Positions 44,855 through 57,300 of a stretch of 64,000 nucleotides of DNA are shown one piece after another (the stretch's first letter is position 1; each line of letters starts with the position of its first letter). Under the pieces are notes generated by a model, which did not search any database, had not been told where the DNA came from, and worked only from the letters and a program-made list of their open reading frames with translations. The translations under genes were made by a program, and so were the position numbers. Origin of the DNA: Athripsodes cinereus (taxonomy: Eukaryota; Arthropoda; Insecta; Trichoptera; Leptoceridae); contig OX388309.1 in the NCBI GenBank assembly GCA_947579605.1, forward strand, positions 22,201,071-22,265,070, given 5' to 3'.

Positions 44855-44892
44855 AAAAGTATACGTTAAGCACATTATTAACGTATACTTTT
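44855..44892. repeat. Perfect 15-bp palindrome
   Basis: AAAAGTATACGTTAA and its exact complement flank an 8-base spacer. Related arm sequence occurs at 2250-2283. Confidence 0.75.
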
Positions 44893-44927
44893 ACATTCTT
44901 ATTCAATCCACCTATCAATATTATTAT

Positions 44928-44970
44928 GAGATATCCCACTCAGTGAACTAGCTGCAGATATACATCAAAT
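44928..44970 (-). repeat. Possible SINE A remnant
   Basis: The plus strand GATATCCCACTCAGTGAACTAGCTGCA resembles the SINE A 3' region on the minus strand. Short and uncertain. Confidence 0.35.
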
Positions 44971-45233
44971 ATCTTAAACTTCTTTAAAATAAAACACTGT
45001 TTATTCAGAATTTAATATTTTCTTAAACAACAAACTCTTTTTTTTTATCCTATCCACCTCACGCATCATCCTTGTGGGGTGGGCAGATAAAAAACGCCAG
45101 TTTGATGTATCTTAACGCATGTCTTTCGCTTTCACCACACGCAATTTCTCAAGCACGCTCGCCAGTTTCTCTTACTCAATACACAGCCGTCCTATAAACT
45201 TTGATCCACGTATTCAAACCAATGTAGGTACTC

Positions 45234-45490
45234 TTATTTATTTATTTATTTCAAGGCACATTACAGATGTTCAATACACATAATCAGTAAAAATCAGCAA
45301 AAATCACACAAATAATCAAACATCCAGACCATGCACACAATACTTACTTATGGAGCCCTTGCTGCATAAGGTCGTTCACGTGGACGGAGCCTATATGCGG
45401 CAGTGGGTGCCCCTCGTGGGTCTTGAACCAGTACCGATCAGCTCCTCCTGTCAGCCGCAATGCTCTTCGCATCCTCGGGCTTCAATCGTC
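45234..45490 (-). repeat. tRNA-derived SINE D
   Basis: On the minus strand a perfect B box GGTTCAAGACC lies at 45419-45429, about 50 bases downstream of a diverged A-box-like AGCCCGAGGA. The body is GC-rich for about 130 bp, turns AT-rich, and ends in an AAAT-repeat tail at 45234-45251. The 86-codon plus-strand frame over the head is a shadow. No TSD is visible. Confidence 0.6.
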
Positions 45491-45499
45491 TGTGGAGAA

Positions 45500-46689
45500 G
45501 GAATATCTATAGATACATGCATTGGTTACCAAAAGAAATATAATTTCTTCTGTTTTATTAAAAAAATAATCATTTTTTCTGTGAATATGATATTAATTTA
45601 TTATTTTTAGTTTTAGTAAAGAAATCAAAGGCAATCTCATTATTTCACACTCAAATGACAGGTGGCTAATGGAGTGGATTTAAAAGATTCGGAAGCCGAA
45701 TTTTCGTTGGATTCTGATCTCAGGTATAAAAATAATAATCGGTTGTTTTGCCCCAGGGGTGTATTACAAAAAAGGTGTATTCATTGATATCTGTGTATGT
45801 TTTTTATTAGGTTTGTTCAAAGGTTTCATCATTCACTATTATTCATTTTATATTTTTGATAAAATACTCGATAGGAATTTTATTAGTAGCACTCACTGTG
45901 TCTTTGTTTGAAATATTAGTTCACAAATCAACACAAATGTAGAAGACCTACAATTATCTGAAATCAGTTGAAACATTTAAAATATTTATGTGTCGAGTTG
46001 GAGTATAAAATTATTAATAAAGGTGTATTAAAAAAGTTTAATGGAAATTTTATGTATGAAATAATACTATTAATATCGTTATTGAATATAAATATATAAT
46101 ATATCTATACTTATTTATATATTACACGCTATTTTATTTGCGAAATGTTTTTGCGTAAATGAACGACAAAGCATAATAATATGTTTCAATTAATAATACA
46201 AAGTTTTTGCCGTATCAAAATTTTTATACTTCCGATCATTGATAAAAAAAATAATAAAATTGCTTGTTACTCTATCTGTATTATGTTATACGTTTTTAAC
46301 TTCGATAAAGTTTTGTCGATTTCATTACGTGGTTTCAAATGGTTTTTATTATTAATAAATCCAGTTATTACATTAGTTATGAAATGAGAGCACATTATAG
46401 TTTTTAAATCAATCGGATATCAATTTAGATAATTAATCGGGTTCAAAGTTATGTAAACATAATAAAGATAAACAAAGTTTTATATAAAATATTAGATAAT
46501 AGGGTTGGACTTATTTAAGCATCATATCAAAACCTGAATTTTGTAATCTGCTATTTGACGTCCCTCAAATCATTATTCCAGACCCTCAATAAAAAGAAGG
46601 AATTGGATGTTAAAGAAAGGCGGTGTGATGATAATCTTGTTTGTACTTGGTTTGCACTCGATATTTTGATTATAATAGTTTTTTTTTAA
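45500..46689. other. No recognisable gene
   Basis: AT-rich spacer; nothing recognised. Confidence 0.5.
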
Positions 46690-46800
46690 TTATATTATTA
46701 TTTATTCCTTAATGATCATTGATTTCAAGCAATTTTTCACAGAAATGTATTTAAATTAAATACAATCATCATACAAATACCTACCTGCTTATTTGGGGTT
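46690..46800 (-). mobile_element. LINE 3' UTR remnant
   Basis: Shares ATTGATTTCAAGCAATTTTT-type sequence and orientation with 15415-15530 and 285-450. Confidence 0.4.
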
Positions 46801-47049
46801 CATTAAAGTAGTATAGTATCAAATTGTAGAGTAAATTTTAAAACAATGAAGTACATTTGTAAGCTTTCAAATCAATTAATAAAAATGTTCCTCAAATAAC
46901 ATAACATAACATGCAGGCAATTCACACATACCTACCTATCGAGCTAGTCCCAAACTTGCATATAAATCTTGTATTATGGATACTAACGCGATGATACACA
47001 TTAATACAATGTACTTAACACAATATATCTATGTAACATTCAGACCCAA

Positions 47050-47155
47050 GACATTTCGAAAAAGGTCATTCTTCATTTAGCCATGGCCGGGAGTCGAACT
47101 CGGAACCTTGTGACTTAAAGGCAAGAGCCTTACCTCCGCGCCACACCGGCCGCCT
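47050..47155 (-). repeat. tRNA-derived SINE C head
   Basis: The minus strand shows TGGCGCGGAGG (A-box-like) and a perfect B box in GAGTTCGACTC (47090-47100) with tRNA-like spacing and GGCCGG/CCGGCC ends that can pair. The anticodon arm does not fold cleanly, so I take it as a SINE head or tRNA pseudogene rather than a working tRNA. Confidence 0.6.
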
Positions 47156-49475
47156 AAATATACCTAATTCCTCATTATTTTTTTTACAGTTGGTTTTTCA
47201 TCTCTGTATTGGTTTATGTTTTGCTATAACTACCTACATGCGCTAATATAGAATTCTGAATCAGAATACTGTACATATAGGTAATAAAAATTAATCAAAT
47301 TTTGTATGCCAATGGAAATACATGAACTTGTACATATTGTACTTATTTATTACAGTAAATATTGTTTTATTTATTTAATGAGTGTCAATAGCCGTGACAA
47401 ATCGTCGCATGCAACGTTAAATAGTAAATTACTCACGGCTTGTTTAATTTAGTCGCTACAGACTTTTGTTCCCAGTTTATTTAAATAGTAATAACAATAT
47501 AATTATTTAAATACATTAAAATCCTAGTCAATAATAATAATAATAATTCAATTCTAATTATTTATTTCCACGCTTTCTTCAAAACGAAGCAAGTGACCGT
47601 TTCTCATGTCACGGCATCCTAAAGAATTTTAAACTTGTCATTATGTAAAGGAAACGACATACTATTTTAATGCAGGGAATAATGATTATAATTGAGGCGC
47701 CACTGGAAACAGTTGTGACTCTAAAAATAATAATATTTTATTCAAATTAAAATTACACAAAATAAAAATAATACACAAAGCTAGACAACCGTAGAAGATA
47801 ATGATGTTTTGAACCAGGTAATTATGTATGGATTCCTGCGGTCGAAATGTCAAGTCGTTTCCGATTTTGCACTTCGCATGTACTATGTACCTACCCACTA
47901 CTTAGTATAATTAGTGAATTCGACAGGTAAATTCTTCAGTTGCCAACCGATTCAAATAATAGTTGAGAATTTTAAATGAACGCGTCAAAGTTAATTATTT
48001 TTTTATCTAATTAGTCAACTATTATGAGAATGTTTTGCTCACAAATGCTACATGAACAATTATTTTGTATGTTACATATAATATTTGCTGTCGATAGTGT
48101 TTGTAAAATGACATGCAATAACATGACATAACAAACTATGAGAAAACTTAATATAATATTCGTTTCGATTCCCGGCCAGTGCTATGTCAGGAATTACCTT
48201 TTTCAATAAATTGTCTTGAGTTTGGGTGTAACATGTTTATGTTTTTTTTTTTATGAATTGTGTGTCGTATGTATCGTCATGTAAGTAGATATAATTTAGG
48301 ATTCATATTTAGTTTGGAACTAACTCGATCTGAGTGAATTGTCCATATTAACACAATTTTTTTTGAAGATTTCGGTTTACAAATTGCTCGAAAATGAATG
48401 TTAACGAGGTTCATTAAAGTTAAGTATCTACAAAAGAAACTTGTGAGGGTGTAGTGAATTATTTGAGGTATAAACATGAATGATTTCTCAATACTAATGA
48501 TTCTCTTATGTGCAATACGAATGAAAGTACTCGAAATAATAATGAAACGATAATGATATTATTGTACCCATACAAATTCTGCCAGCCGAATTGGAGCCAA
48601 AATCTTTTATATCCATTCCTTTATCGCGACAAGTACAACTATTCGATTGCATGAATGGACCTTTAATAAGAACACGATATCGAGTTTCTGGGAATTGAGT
48701 AAAAAAACGAAGGAAAAAAGTCTATAACAAATGCCCGGCCTTAACCCGTTAACGTTGGAAAGGGTCCACGACTTACTTAAGATAATCAAGGGAGGAACAT
48801 GGGGAAGGTTTAAGCGGGAGAAAGACGGGAAGATGTTATTAAATCTAGGCAGAAAAAAATACAGTATAAAGGCCAATATGTAGTAAAAATGAACGAGTTC
48901 CAAGAATACCTGGATATCATTATATATACCTCTCTACCTTCTACGTGTATAATATTAAGGAACTTAATAAAAAATCTAATCTCTTTTTCAACGAAATGTT
49001 CTCTTGCTTGTATACTCACGTGAAACATTTTTAGTTTAGTGCCTCATTCAGTACATATTATACTATACCACCACCGCTACGTCTTGCTCTTTTTTTGGGA
49101 CGTTTTATGTAAAAATTATATCGTTGTCATAAAGTTGCACCTTAAATTACGAAACGTGGCTCAATTTAATATTTATCATGCTGTAGATGAATATAATATT
49201 ATACATAACTTAGAAGATACTATTACATACCAAGCATGTGTTTTGGCTTAAATTTAATTTTGGGAATTGCAGAAGAGTAGGTACCTACGTGACTATCCCA
49301 ACTCATCTATAAATTTTTGACAGGATCCATATTCCTTAAATTTACACTGCTCTTATAAAAGAATAGATAATAATATTATTATGTGTCCACCTTTATTGAA
49401 TTGTTTGAACTCTTTATCATGACAATGCTAGTCGGCAAGTACATAGATTGTAGGTAACATGTTTTTTTTTAATTT
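47156..49475. other. No recognisable gene
   Basis: AT-rich with an AAT run at about 47529-47550. Minus-strand frames of 98 and 72 codons around 48607-49028 have no motif and overlap each other. Confidence 0.5.
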
Positions 49476-49640
49476 GAGTTCGTCGGTAGCCTGGAGGTAT
49501 AGTCTCGGCCTCGTGCACATGAGGTGCGCGGTTCAATCCCAAGTGCCGGCAAACTCCTCTTACACGACACAATCTTTTAGCTTACTGTGAAAGGTGAATA
49601 AGGTTGTATTTGCGTTTATAATAAAAACCCAGATAAATCT
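49476..49640 (+). repeat. SINE B (tRNA-derived), full-length
   Basis: Head with TAGCCTGGAGG and B box GGTTCAATCC, body and GTATTTGCGTTTATAATAAA tail as in other copies, then a T-rich end. Its 3' two thirds plus flanking DNA are tandemly duplicated next door. Confidence 0.85.
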
Positions 49641-49920
49641 TTTTTTTTTTAAAAAAAAGACGTCCGCTTTGGAAATTCCACTCCTTTCTATCATGTGCTT
49701 CCTGCATCCATTTACTTTCTGCGCGGTTCAATCCCAAGTGCCGGCAAACTCCTCTTACACGACACAATCTTTTAGCTTACTGTGAAAGGTGAATAAGGTT
49801 GTATTTGCGTTTATAATAAAAACCCAGATAAATCTTTTTTTTTTTTTAAAAAAAAGACCTCCGCTTTGGAAATTCCACTCCTTTCTATCATGTGCTTCCT
49901 GCATCCATTTACTTTCTGCG
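49525..49920 (+). repeat. Tandem duplication, about 196-bp unit
   Basis: 49525-49720 and 49721-49920 are nearly identical. Each unit runs from GCGCGGTTCAATCCC inside SINE B through its tail into unique flank ending CATTTACTTTCTGCG. The junction shares TGCG with both ends, so microhomology-mediated duplication after SINE insertion is likely. Confidence 0.9.
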
Positions 49921-50784
49921 ATAGTCCATCTAACCTATAGCCATCCGACACTTTTCCTGCCTGTTCTCGCTTGACATTCTAGTCCTTTTTTTAAAGAAAC
50001 CAAAAGTTATCATACATAATTTATTACAAAATAATTGAATTTTTTTAAAGAGACTTGACGTAATATCAACGTTTATCCATACAAATACTATTTTTAGTTT
50101 TTATGTGTTTGTGTTTTTTACCACGATCTTTTTAGACACTTGAAAATAGTTGTCACTTTATACACTGAAATTCCATAGGGATTCCTATTTTCAGAAAGGC
50201 TTTAGGATAAAATAGTAGTACATAAACATAATATTTCGCAATAGTTTTTCATCACTTGTCTTATATTTGAAAGACATTTTAATGGAAACACATTTATATT
50301 ATTATTATTATTAGAAAACACGTTACTTCTTTTCTTTTATTATTTTCTATCATCACATTTCGTTTTGATGGGTATATTCAGAGCTGTATTACTACGTTTG
50401 TCACAAATTTGATAGCATATTTTGTAAATAAAGTATGGCATCGTACTTTAGTAGTGTCTACAGTTACATACGTATACGAAAGTTTCTTTACTACTGGCTC
50501 GCGATCATTGAGATTTTTGGATTGACCCCCAAAAAGTTTTAGTTTCAATAACTTTGAATTGTGGATTGTCTACCAATAATGCTGATAATTTATCTTATGG
50601 TTGTCATTCTTTGCCTTCAATAAACATTGAAGGTCAATAAATGATGTATTCCGTGAACTATTTTCTCTATACATTATTTGACTATTGTCATATCAGCATA
50701 TCATATTTTTTTAAAATATGAATTTTGGATTTGCAATAGAACCAAATACACCTCAGATTTTCTCATTGTAAACAATATGCTTGT
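49921..50784. other. No recognisable gene
   Basis: AT-rich spacer; nothing recognised. Confidence 0.5.
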
Positions 50785-50880
50785 ATAGCGTGGATGAGGT
50801 AGGTTGGCCACGGATGGCAACCCGGGATCTCTCGTTTAGAAGTTCGGTACTCTACCATTAGGCTACCGACCACCTTATAA
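50785..50880 (-). repeat. tRNA-like SINE head
   Basis: The minus strand starts GGTGGTCGGTAGCCTAATGG, containing a perfect A box TAGCCTAATGG. The loop CTTCTAAAC would give an Arg-type TCT anticodon. The B box GGTTGCCATCC is degenerate, so it is unlikely to be a working tRNA. The head resembles that of SINE B (GTCGGTAGCCT), suggesting common tRNA ancestry. An AT palindrome-rich flank (TTATAAAATTTTATAAA) follows. Confidence 0.55.
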
Positions 50881-51369
50881 AATTTTATAAATATTTTATA
50901 AAATGTACTCTTCTGTTTCTTTGAATAAAAATTATAAATATTTTTATTTTACTCCTATCCTATAAAAACATTTTCCAATGTTTGGCGGTCCTCAAATATA
51001 AAAAGTTTTAGAGACTTTGACGTAGACGACACTTTTGTCGACAGGTCCGTCTGTCGCTTGACGCAAATTCTAAGAGAAAATCAAGAATTTTTCTACATAC
51101 ATAGATACCTAATTGTTGTTTAGCTGTTGTATCACAAATTGTATTTCAAGGAAAGCAATAAAATAATAAATTTTCTAAAGGTGGGTGTAGGTTTTCAACA
51201 ACCATGTTTATTTAAAACGGTTTACACGAGGAAATATTCTATCGTTTGTCACAAAGGTTTTCATGATTTTTAACACCTATAGCATTTTGAACTTAATTTG
51301 GATACCTTAGTAACGTACCTATAAAACATTAAAATTAAATATTTCACGTATGCCATTAATAATTTGGAT

Positions 51370-51412
51370 TAGTTGGAAGAGATCGTGCTTATAATACAAT
51401 AATAAAAAAAAA
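51370..51412 (+). mobile_element. LINE 3' UTR-like tail
   Basis: TTAGTTGGAAGAGATCGTGC followed by AATAATAAAAAAAA resembles the terminal part of a Jockey-like LINE. Confidence 0.4.
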
Positions 51413-51501
51413 ACTTTTATTTTAGGCAATTGTGACAGGACATACTCGGGATGGCAAGAAATTCAACATTCCTGATTATCTACTTATCTACCCTAGTAGT
51501 C

Positions 51502-51757
51502 GAAAGAGTGGCAAGGTTAAAGTGGTCAGGGCATGTTGCTTGACTTAAAGATCAAAATGGACAAAAAGGGTAGTGGAGTGGAGACCTCGTGAATATAAAG
51601 GGTGTAGGGAAAGACTTCCCACACAAAAACAACAACTTCTGACAACATTAGAAAAATCGCTGGTGACTGGTTGCAGAAAGCTCAGGACAGAGATGTCTGG
51701 AGATGGGTATATATGGGGTAGGCTTATGTTCAGCAGTGGACAGAAATAGCTGCATAA
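51502..51757 (+). pseudogene. RTE/BovB-like LINE C-terminus, decayed
   Basis: Pieces in different frames read VARLKWSGHVA, then after frameshifts NIRKIAGDWLQKAQDRDVW and AYVQQWTEIA, closing with TAA at 51755. This is the standard ending of RTE-clade ORFs (WSGHVAR, then RKxAGxxWxxxAQDRxxW...GExYVQQW). At least four stops and two frameshifts show an old copy. No tail or TSD was resolved. Confidence 0.7.
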
Positions 51758-52289
51758 GTAAGAATGTATTCTAGTCTCTACGCACCAATCATAAATTCAA
51801 AAAATATATCAAACATCTTACAAAACGTCGGCAATATATTTTTTACAAAGTATATTTTTTCTTTTACATAGAAATAATCTCTAGTGAAATGTTTCATATT
51901 ATTATTAGTGTTGTTATTATAATATATTATTATATCTATTATTATTTCTTAACATTCATATTATAACCACTCGAGGGCGTCTGACGTGCAAGTGACATTT
52001 GGAAACTTTTTTACTTACTCTAAGTACTAACTTATTACATACAACACATACTGGTGACGCTGTCTTCTTTTCCTCTCTACATTTTCTCTTTTCTTTGCCT
52101 TGGCATTTCTTATTTCACAATATAACATATGATAAATTGTTGTTTATTTTACAAACCATCTATTTTACGGTCATTATCTAAAAATGTATTATTATATATT
52201 ACAATAACATTTTGTCATACTTTCTATAGGTAGTTTTTTCTTTGATGATTTCATATTTAATTAGTTGTAAGTAGGTATTTAATTTTGTT

Positions 52290-52410
52290 ATATGGGTTAG
52301 TTTGGAAGAAATTGCGCCATAGCGCTTAACTTGTAGGTATTTGAATTGTGTTTATGTACAATAATTAATAATGAATATATAAGAAGAAATAAATATAACG
52401 TGTTTTTTAT
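52290..52410 (+). mobile_element. LINE 3' UTR
   Basis: GGTTAGTTTGGAAGAAATTG then GCGCCATAGCGCTTAACTTG then AATAATTAATAATGAATA: the order typical of a Jockey-like LINE 3' UTR. It contains the small palindrome GCGCCATAGCGC. Confidence 0.5.
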
Positions 52411-53576
52411 GAACAATATTGTTTGGACTTCTTACATTTCTCGTGTGTCTGTTTTTAATAATTAATGACTCCTCAATGAACATAATTTATATATCAAAGA
52501 ACTTACTCCTTTGTTGTCGTATCAGTCTCCATTGTGAGAAAATATCTCATTCTAAGTGGCTTAAGACAGCTCCTCAACCTTCCTGATAGATAACCTTACA
52601 TTGGTAAAAGAAAAACAATATTAAATAAACTTGTTTGAAATCAAATGGGTTACCTAGCGGACTAATTGCATGCAATTAGCATTCAAATTTTCCTCACCGT
52701 GTCGATGAAAAATAAGACAGTCTCAGTGGATGACATTTTGCATCGCGGAATTAAATTTTAAGTTTATTGTTCGTGATAGGTAACTTACCTACCTGCCTTT
52801 TAGAGGACACTCAAAAACTTGCAGAAAAGAGTGTAAGGCCTAGTCTTTGTCGGGGACTCCACGAGATGTAGCAATTAAAACATCGAAATATATTTCTTCT
52901 TGTAATATCTTGAAATTTAAAAAGCCTTCCATACGGAAAACCTTTAGAATAATTTACTAACCAAATTGTATTAATTTGAATACAAGACAATCTACTTAAA
53001 ATATGTAGTCAATTTGTTATACCAATTATTTAATTTAAACATAAGACTATTTTCTTATCGATCAAAATATTTCAATAGTTTATTTATTTAAAGCCGGAAG
53101 CCTCAGCAGTTCCCAGACAAAATATAATTATTATCGATTTCAAAGGACAGGAAATGATTAGATCTAAACTATATACATAGGTTTCTTCATGTCTATAGAA
53201 TTTATTGTATTTGATAAAAAAAAAAACATAATGTTAAATGATGTTGAGAAAGGTTTGAATTATATTATTGATGTTCCATACGATTGGTTATTTTATTGTG
53301 ATTTCTTTTAAGCAATAGAAATAATACTAGTTGTTTCAATAGTGGAAACAAGTATTTAGTATTTTAAAAATTAGGAGTACTGGAACTTTATAAATGTGAA
53401 ACAGGAAAACAATGTTTTCAAATGGAATGTTGTTTTTTTATATAATATTTGAAAGATCAAAATTACTTATGAGATGGTTTTTTAAAGATTAATCTGGTTT
53501 TATAATAAACCCAAATACATCCCAATAAGCGATATTCTTGTGTTGTAAAGGTAAAACAGGTCGGCAGCGGAAGGAA
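52411..53576. other. No gene; SINE debris
   Basis: A minus-strand fragment of SINE A (CTGCCTTTTAGAGGACACTC to GGACTCCACGAGAT) lies at 52790-52868, and a SINE B tail remnant (GGTTTTATAATAAACCCAAA) at 53493-53522. The rest is AT-rich and unassigned. Confidence 0.55.
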
Positions 53577-53775
53577 TCATCATTAACATCATCAACATAA
53601 TATCATCGCCCTCAACGGCCAGAAACCAACCTCCTCCATAGAAGCGACTCTTTGCCAATTGCGTCATGTCCTCCCACCAAATTCCCCGCGATTTGATGTC
53701 GTTGTTATAGGAAAGGTGTATCGTGAAAGAGGGACGCTCTGGCCGATGGAACCCTTGCGTACAGAAGAATAGGAA
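53577..53775 (-). pseudogene. (GAT)-tailed LINE C-terminus, diverged
   Basis: The minus strand keeps RPERPSFTIHLSYNNDIKSRGIWWEDMTQLAKSR in an open frame, a diverged match to the 42669 copy, then frameshifts and loses about 15 bp near 53618. The tail appears as GAT/GTT repeats at 53577-53605. The 101-codon frame that covers it joins LINE sequence with unrelated flanks and is not a real gene. Confidence 0.72.
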
Positions 53776-54770
53776 CAGAACTCGCTTATCTCGATTGAAA
53801 GTCAAAATAATACAAAATTTAAATTACCAATATTACTAATGTGTATAATTTTAATATAATTTAGTAATGCTTACCTACGTTCTTTGTCTTATAATGAACA
53901 TAAAAAATAATATTATGTTAGTTTCACTTTCTATTGCGCTAACAAAATTACACACTTTCATCGTCATGGTGTGTGTTTAGCATTTGTTGCTGAAAGCATG
54001 TCATTAAATATCAATCGTTGTCGTATTGAGAACGTGAGCATTCTCCATCTCGCAAAAAGAGAAAAAATATGTAGTTACATAGAAAATAATAATATAATAC
54101 AAATAACACACATCATTTTTAATACATGTGTTAGAGGAAATATGAGAAAAAATATATATTGCTTCGTAGAAAAATATGTATTGTACTTACGCATTTTTAT
54201 TCAAATCTAAAGGCTTTTGTCACCAAATTCAAAAAACATGTGTGTTAGGGGGAAATGCGCGTTCAGGTATCTTGCTTTGGAATAACATCTAAGTATAAAC
54301 CAAATTTGCATTTGTCTGTATTAGATTCAACCAACCATAAACCAAGAAAAGGAAAAAAAGTCATTTTTGTTCCGTTTTGTTTTGCGTATGCATGAGATTT
54401 TTATCTCCTCTTTTGAAGTGTGGGCGAATTTTTAAATTTCATCTCGACATCATTTTTTTATATCCATTTTTTTATTATTAGGTATATTCTCTCTTTCCCC
54501 GCGTATCATTTGAAGCTTATGAAATAATTTCCAGAAATTGAGGCGGAAAATTGTAATTGAATTCATGAAACATTTGTAATCAAAGTTAATAAAAAAAGAA
54601 AGAAAACAATGCATAAAAATACAATGATGTGAATCTAACTTGTTTTTTGTGATGACAAAAAAATAATAGCATATATTCGTAGCAATTAGAATTACTTGAG
54701 TTTATGGAAACGATGATAGACATGAGCCACTGGAAAAATTATTTGGATTCTGTGGGCTTTCCATTCAAAT
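53776..54770. other. No recognisable gene
   Basis: AT-rich. The 79-codon frame at 53971-54210 shows no motif. Confidence 0.5.
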
Positions 54771-54870
54771 ATAACTATTACGGCATATTCCACAAGTGGA
54801 GTAGCCAGCAGATCAGCTGAATGTACTAAACATGCAAAGTGACCTCTCCTTCGTGCAAGGCATTCAGGAT
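54771..54870 (-). repeat. SINE A fragment
   Basis: The plus strand CGGCATATTCCACAAGTGGA to CATTCAGGATAG matches the 3' third of SINE A on the minus strand. Confidence 0.7.
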
Positions 54871-56800
54871 AGTAATAAAATCGGTAAATTTTTAAAACAA
54901 TACTATTTTCAGCCATTTTTCTCCTTGTCACTCTTTCTGGGTAGCCTTCGTCTAGTATCTATCAGTTAGCGACTGGGATTATATCACCTGCCGGCTGACT
55001 TATGCTTCTATTTTAACTTAATCTTCATTTTAAGGAGGTACTCGTACATTATATTTGGGAAAAATTGCAAGCAATCTATCTTTATCCATGTGCTCCATCA
55101 CGGCATTTTTTATAAGTAAGATTGCAAAACAAAGTGAATATTTATCTGAAAAAAAGTACTTCTATCACCAAACGAGCTTATTTTTGAATAAGAGAGGAAT
55201 TTCTTGAAATATTTCTAATCTTAAATAACATTAAGTTTTCCTGCTTTTTTATGTTTTTCAGAAGTGATTCGTTCGCAGGCTACTTGATGGTTAAAAAACT
55301 AATTGAAAAGAATTCCAATTAATATTATATCTTGTATTTTGGTTGTGGGCTTCACTTTACACTGATATTGGTGGTAGATTAATATTAATAATAAGATTCC
55401 AGTAGGTTCATGTCTGTTTTAATAAGATCAGTAATTTGATAAAATAGGTATATACATACCATATGTAGTAGATGTACATGATATTATGCTATGAAACTGG
55501 TGCCTATAATATCTATTACAATGTAATATTATTAATAATATTATGATTATAACATAATATACATAAACTAATATTTTAATCTCCTGCTACATATTAAGTA
55601 TTATAGCTAGTATTACTATTATGTGTTACAAATATTACTCTCGATCGGCTACGATTCCTCCCAAGGAGAGCTGATGCGGCGTCCTCTTTTAGTAAATTAA
55701 GTATGTTTGTCTTCTTTATTTATATATCTTTTTATACCATCACGGCACCTCTTTCAAGGGGGATTGTCAGCGAACTAACTGCGCGTTATAAATATGCAAG
55801 TTGTCTATTCTGTGCCACTAAAAATACAACCATGAGTTGAATTCAAGATTTTTTTTTACGTATATATCTACCTACCTTCTACAGAATCTTATGATAACAA
55901 GTTAGTACTGTATTAATTGTGTCGGTGCACACGTAGTAGAATTCCATAATTTATTATTTAACTGAAACAAATATTTAAATATCTACCAACATAATATACG
56001 CTGAAAAGAACCTGTTAAGAACAATAACAATGCAAAACACACATGAAATAAATATAGTCAATGAAAAAACAAAAGTATGAAAACAGAAGCTACAGGAAAT
56101 CTTCACTGGAAAGCACATATTTTCGAGCTAATCCGCTCACAACACATTTCCTCACAGTGTACTCCGAATCATTGAAGATGTCGAATTCAATATTATGAAA
56201 GAGAAATAAAAAAAGTGATACACATTTTTACTTACTTAAAATACAAACTCTATCTACCCTCAATGTAAGCTTACAAATTGAATTATTGTATTGATTTTTT
56301 TCTGGTTGTATTTTTTTAAAATCACACTACCCTTCCACTAGCAAAACCCACCAGCCGCTTCTACTCTCGATAAAATATAACTACTTGTGTGTTAAATTAT
56401 GTATATTATATTACATATTGTGATTAGACGCTTCACTGTTTCAGTGTTTCTCTCGTTAACGGGCGTATATAATGGATCTACTTAATAACTTCAACTTTAC
56501 AATCTCTCATACAAGTAGTGCCCATAATACATTTTGGGTTGAAGAAAACAATCATACTTACACTAAATTCCCATACTATGTGCATCAAGGTTTAGGTACC
56601 TATATGTTATTCTTTGGTCCGTTCATATTTCATAAGTCATAGGAAAACGAATTCCATCTATAATGAATCTCATTCATTGAGCATGTTTAGTATAATATTG
56701 TTGGTATTTAGAAATATTTCTGAGGTGATTTCTGAACTGAGTAATGAATGGAGCACCAATATCAATTTCATTTTTGTCAATATTTTGATTATTCAAAAAA
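54871..56800. other. No gene; SINE debris
   Basis: A SINE A minus-strand fragment at 55733-55840 (ATACCATCACGGCA to CTGTGCCACTAAAAATAC) and a shorter one near 55087-55112. Otherwise AT-rich with no signal. Confidence 0.5.
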
Positions 56801-56820
56801 TTGACAAAGCTAGTAGGTAT

Positions 56821-57112
56821 CGAAGGAGGAAGGCACCTGCTCAAGATTTTGTCAGAAAGGCGTGCAAGGTGGATCGGCCATGTAATACGACAAGAAGGCC
56901 TCTTGCATGCCGTAATGGAGGGTATGACCAAGGGGACAAACTCTAGGGGACGCCCACGCCGAGAGTACCTGGAGGACCTGCTGGTGGACATGCGCTGCTC
57001 ATCATATGCAGAATTCAAAAGAACCGCACAAGACAGGGAGGAGTGGAGGAGAAGAATTAAAGAGATAATTGCTGCAAACCAATCCCAGGATTGAAACCAG
57101 AGAGAGAGAGAG
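56821..57112 (+). mobile_element. 5'-truncated LINE, (GA)n tail, 9-bp TSD
   Basis: AGTAGGTAT occurs at 56812-56820 and 57113-57121 on either side. The body encodes a LINE C-terminus and ends in (GA)n at 57099-57112. The TSD is short but sits exactly at the coding and tail boundaries. Confidence 0.78.
56822..57094 (+). pseudogene. LINE polyprotein C-terminal fragment
   Basis: Ninety open codons to TGA at 57092. Motifs in order: RHLLKILSERRARWIGHVIRQ (the RxRWxGHxxR tail motif), HAVMEGMTKGTNSRGRPRRE (RGRPR), and RTAQDREEWRRRIKEI (the AQDRxxWR tail). The upstream codons back to 56801 belong to the target site, not the element. The minus-strand 114-codon and plus-strand 110-codon frames here are shadows. 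No stops, so a recent but 5'-truncated copy. Confidence 0.83.
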
Positions 57113-57204
57113 AGTAGGTATGTGAGTAATTATACAAAATTTTAACCGAGTCTTTTCAAACAATATTCTCAACAGAACAAACATTTCTTTTTATAAAAGA
57201 AGCA

Positions 57205-57300
57205 ATAACGACATTCTTCACAAGTGAGAAAGCCAGTTTATCAGCAGCGTGTAATAATCATGCAAGCTGTCCTTTCTGTGCCAACAAAAAATATGACATA
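57205..57300 (-). repeat. SINE A fragment, diverged
   Basis: CTTCACAAGTGAGAAAGCCA then CATGCAAGCTGTCCTTTCTG on the plus strand match the SINE A 3' region in minus orientation. Confidence 0.6.

Noticed and set aside
47050..47155. Functional tRNA gene on the minus strand
   Set aside because: The B box is perfect but the anticodon arm does not fold into a standard 5-bp stem with a 7-base loop.
50785..50880. Functional tRNA-Arg gene
   Set aside because: The A box is good but the B box is degenerate and the acceptor stem does not close, so it is treated as a SINE head or pseudogene.
56614..57018. 110-codon plus and 114-codon minus frames
   Set aside because: They are alternative frames over the LINE fragment 56822-57094 joined to unrelated flank.
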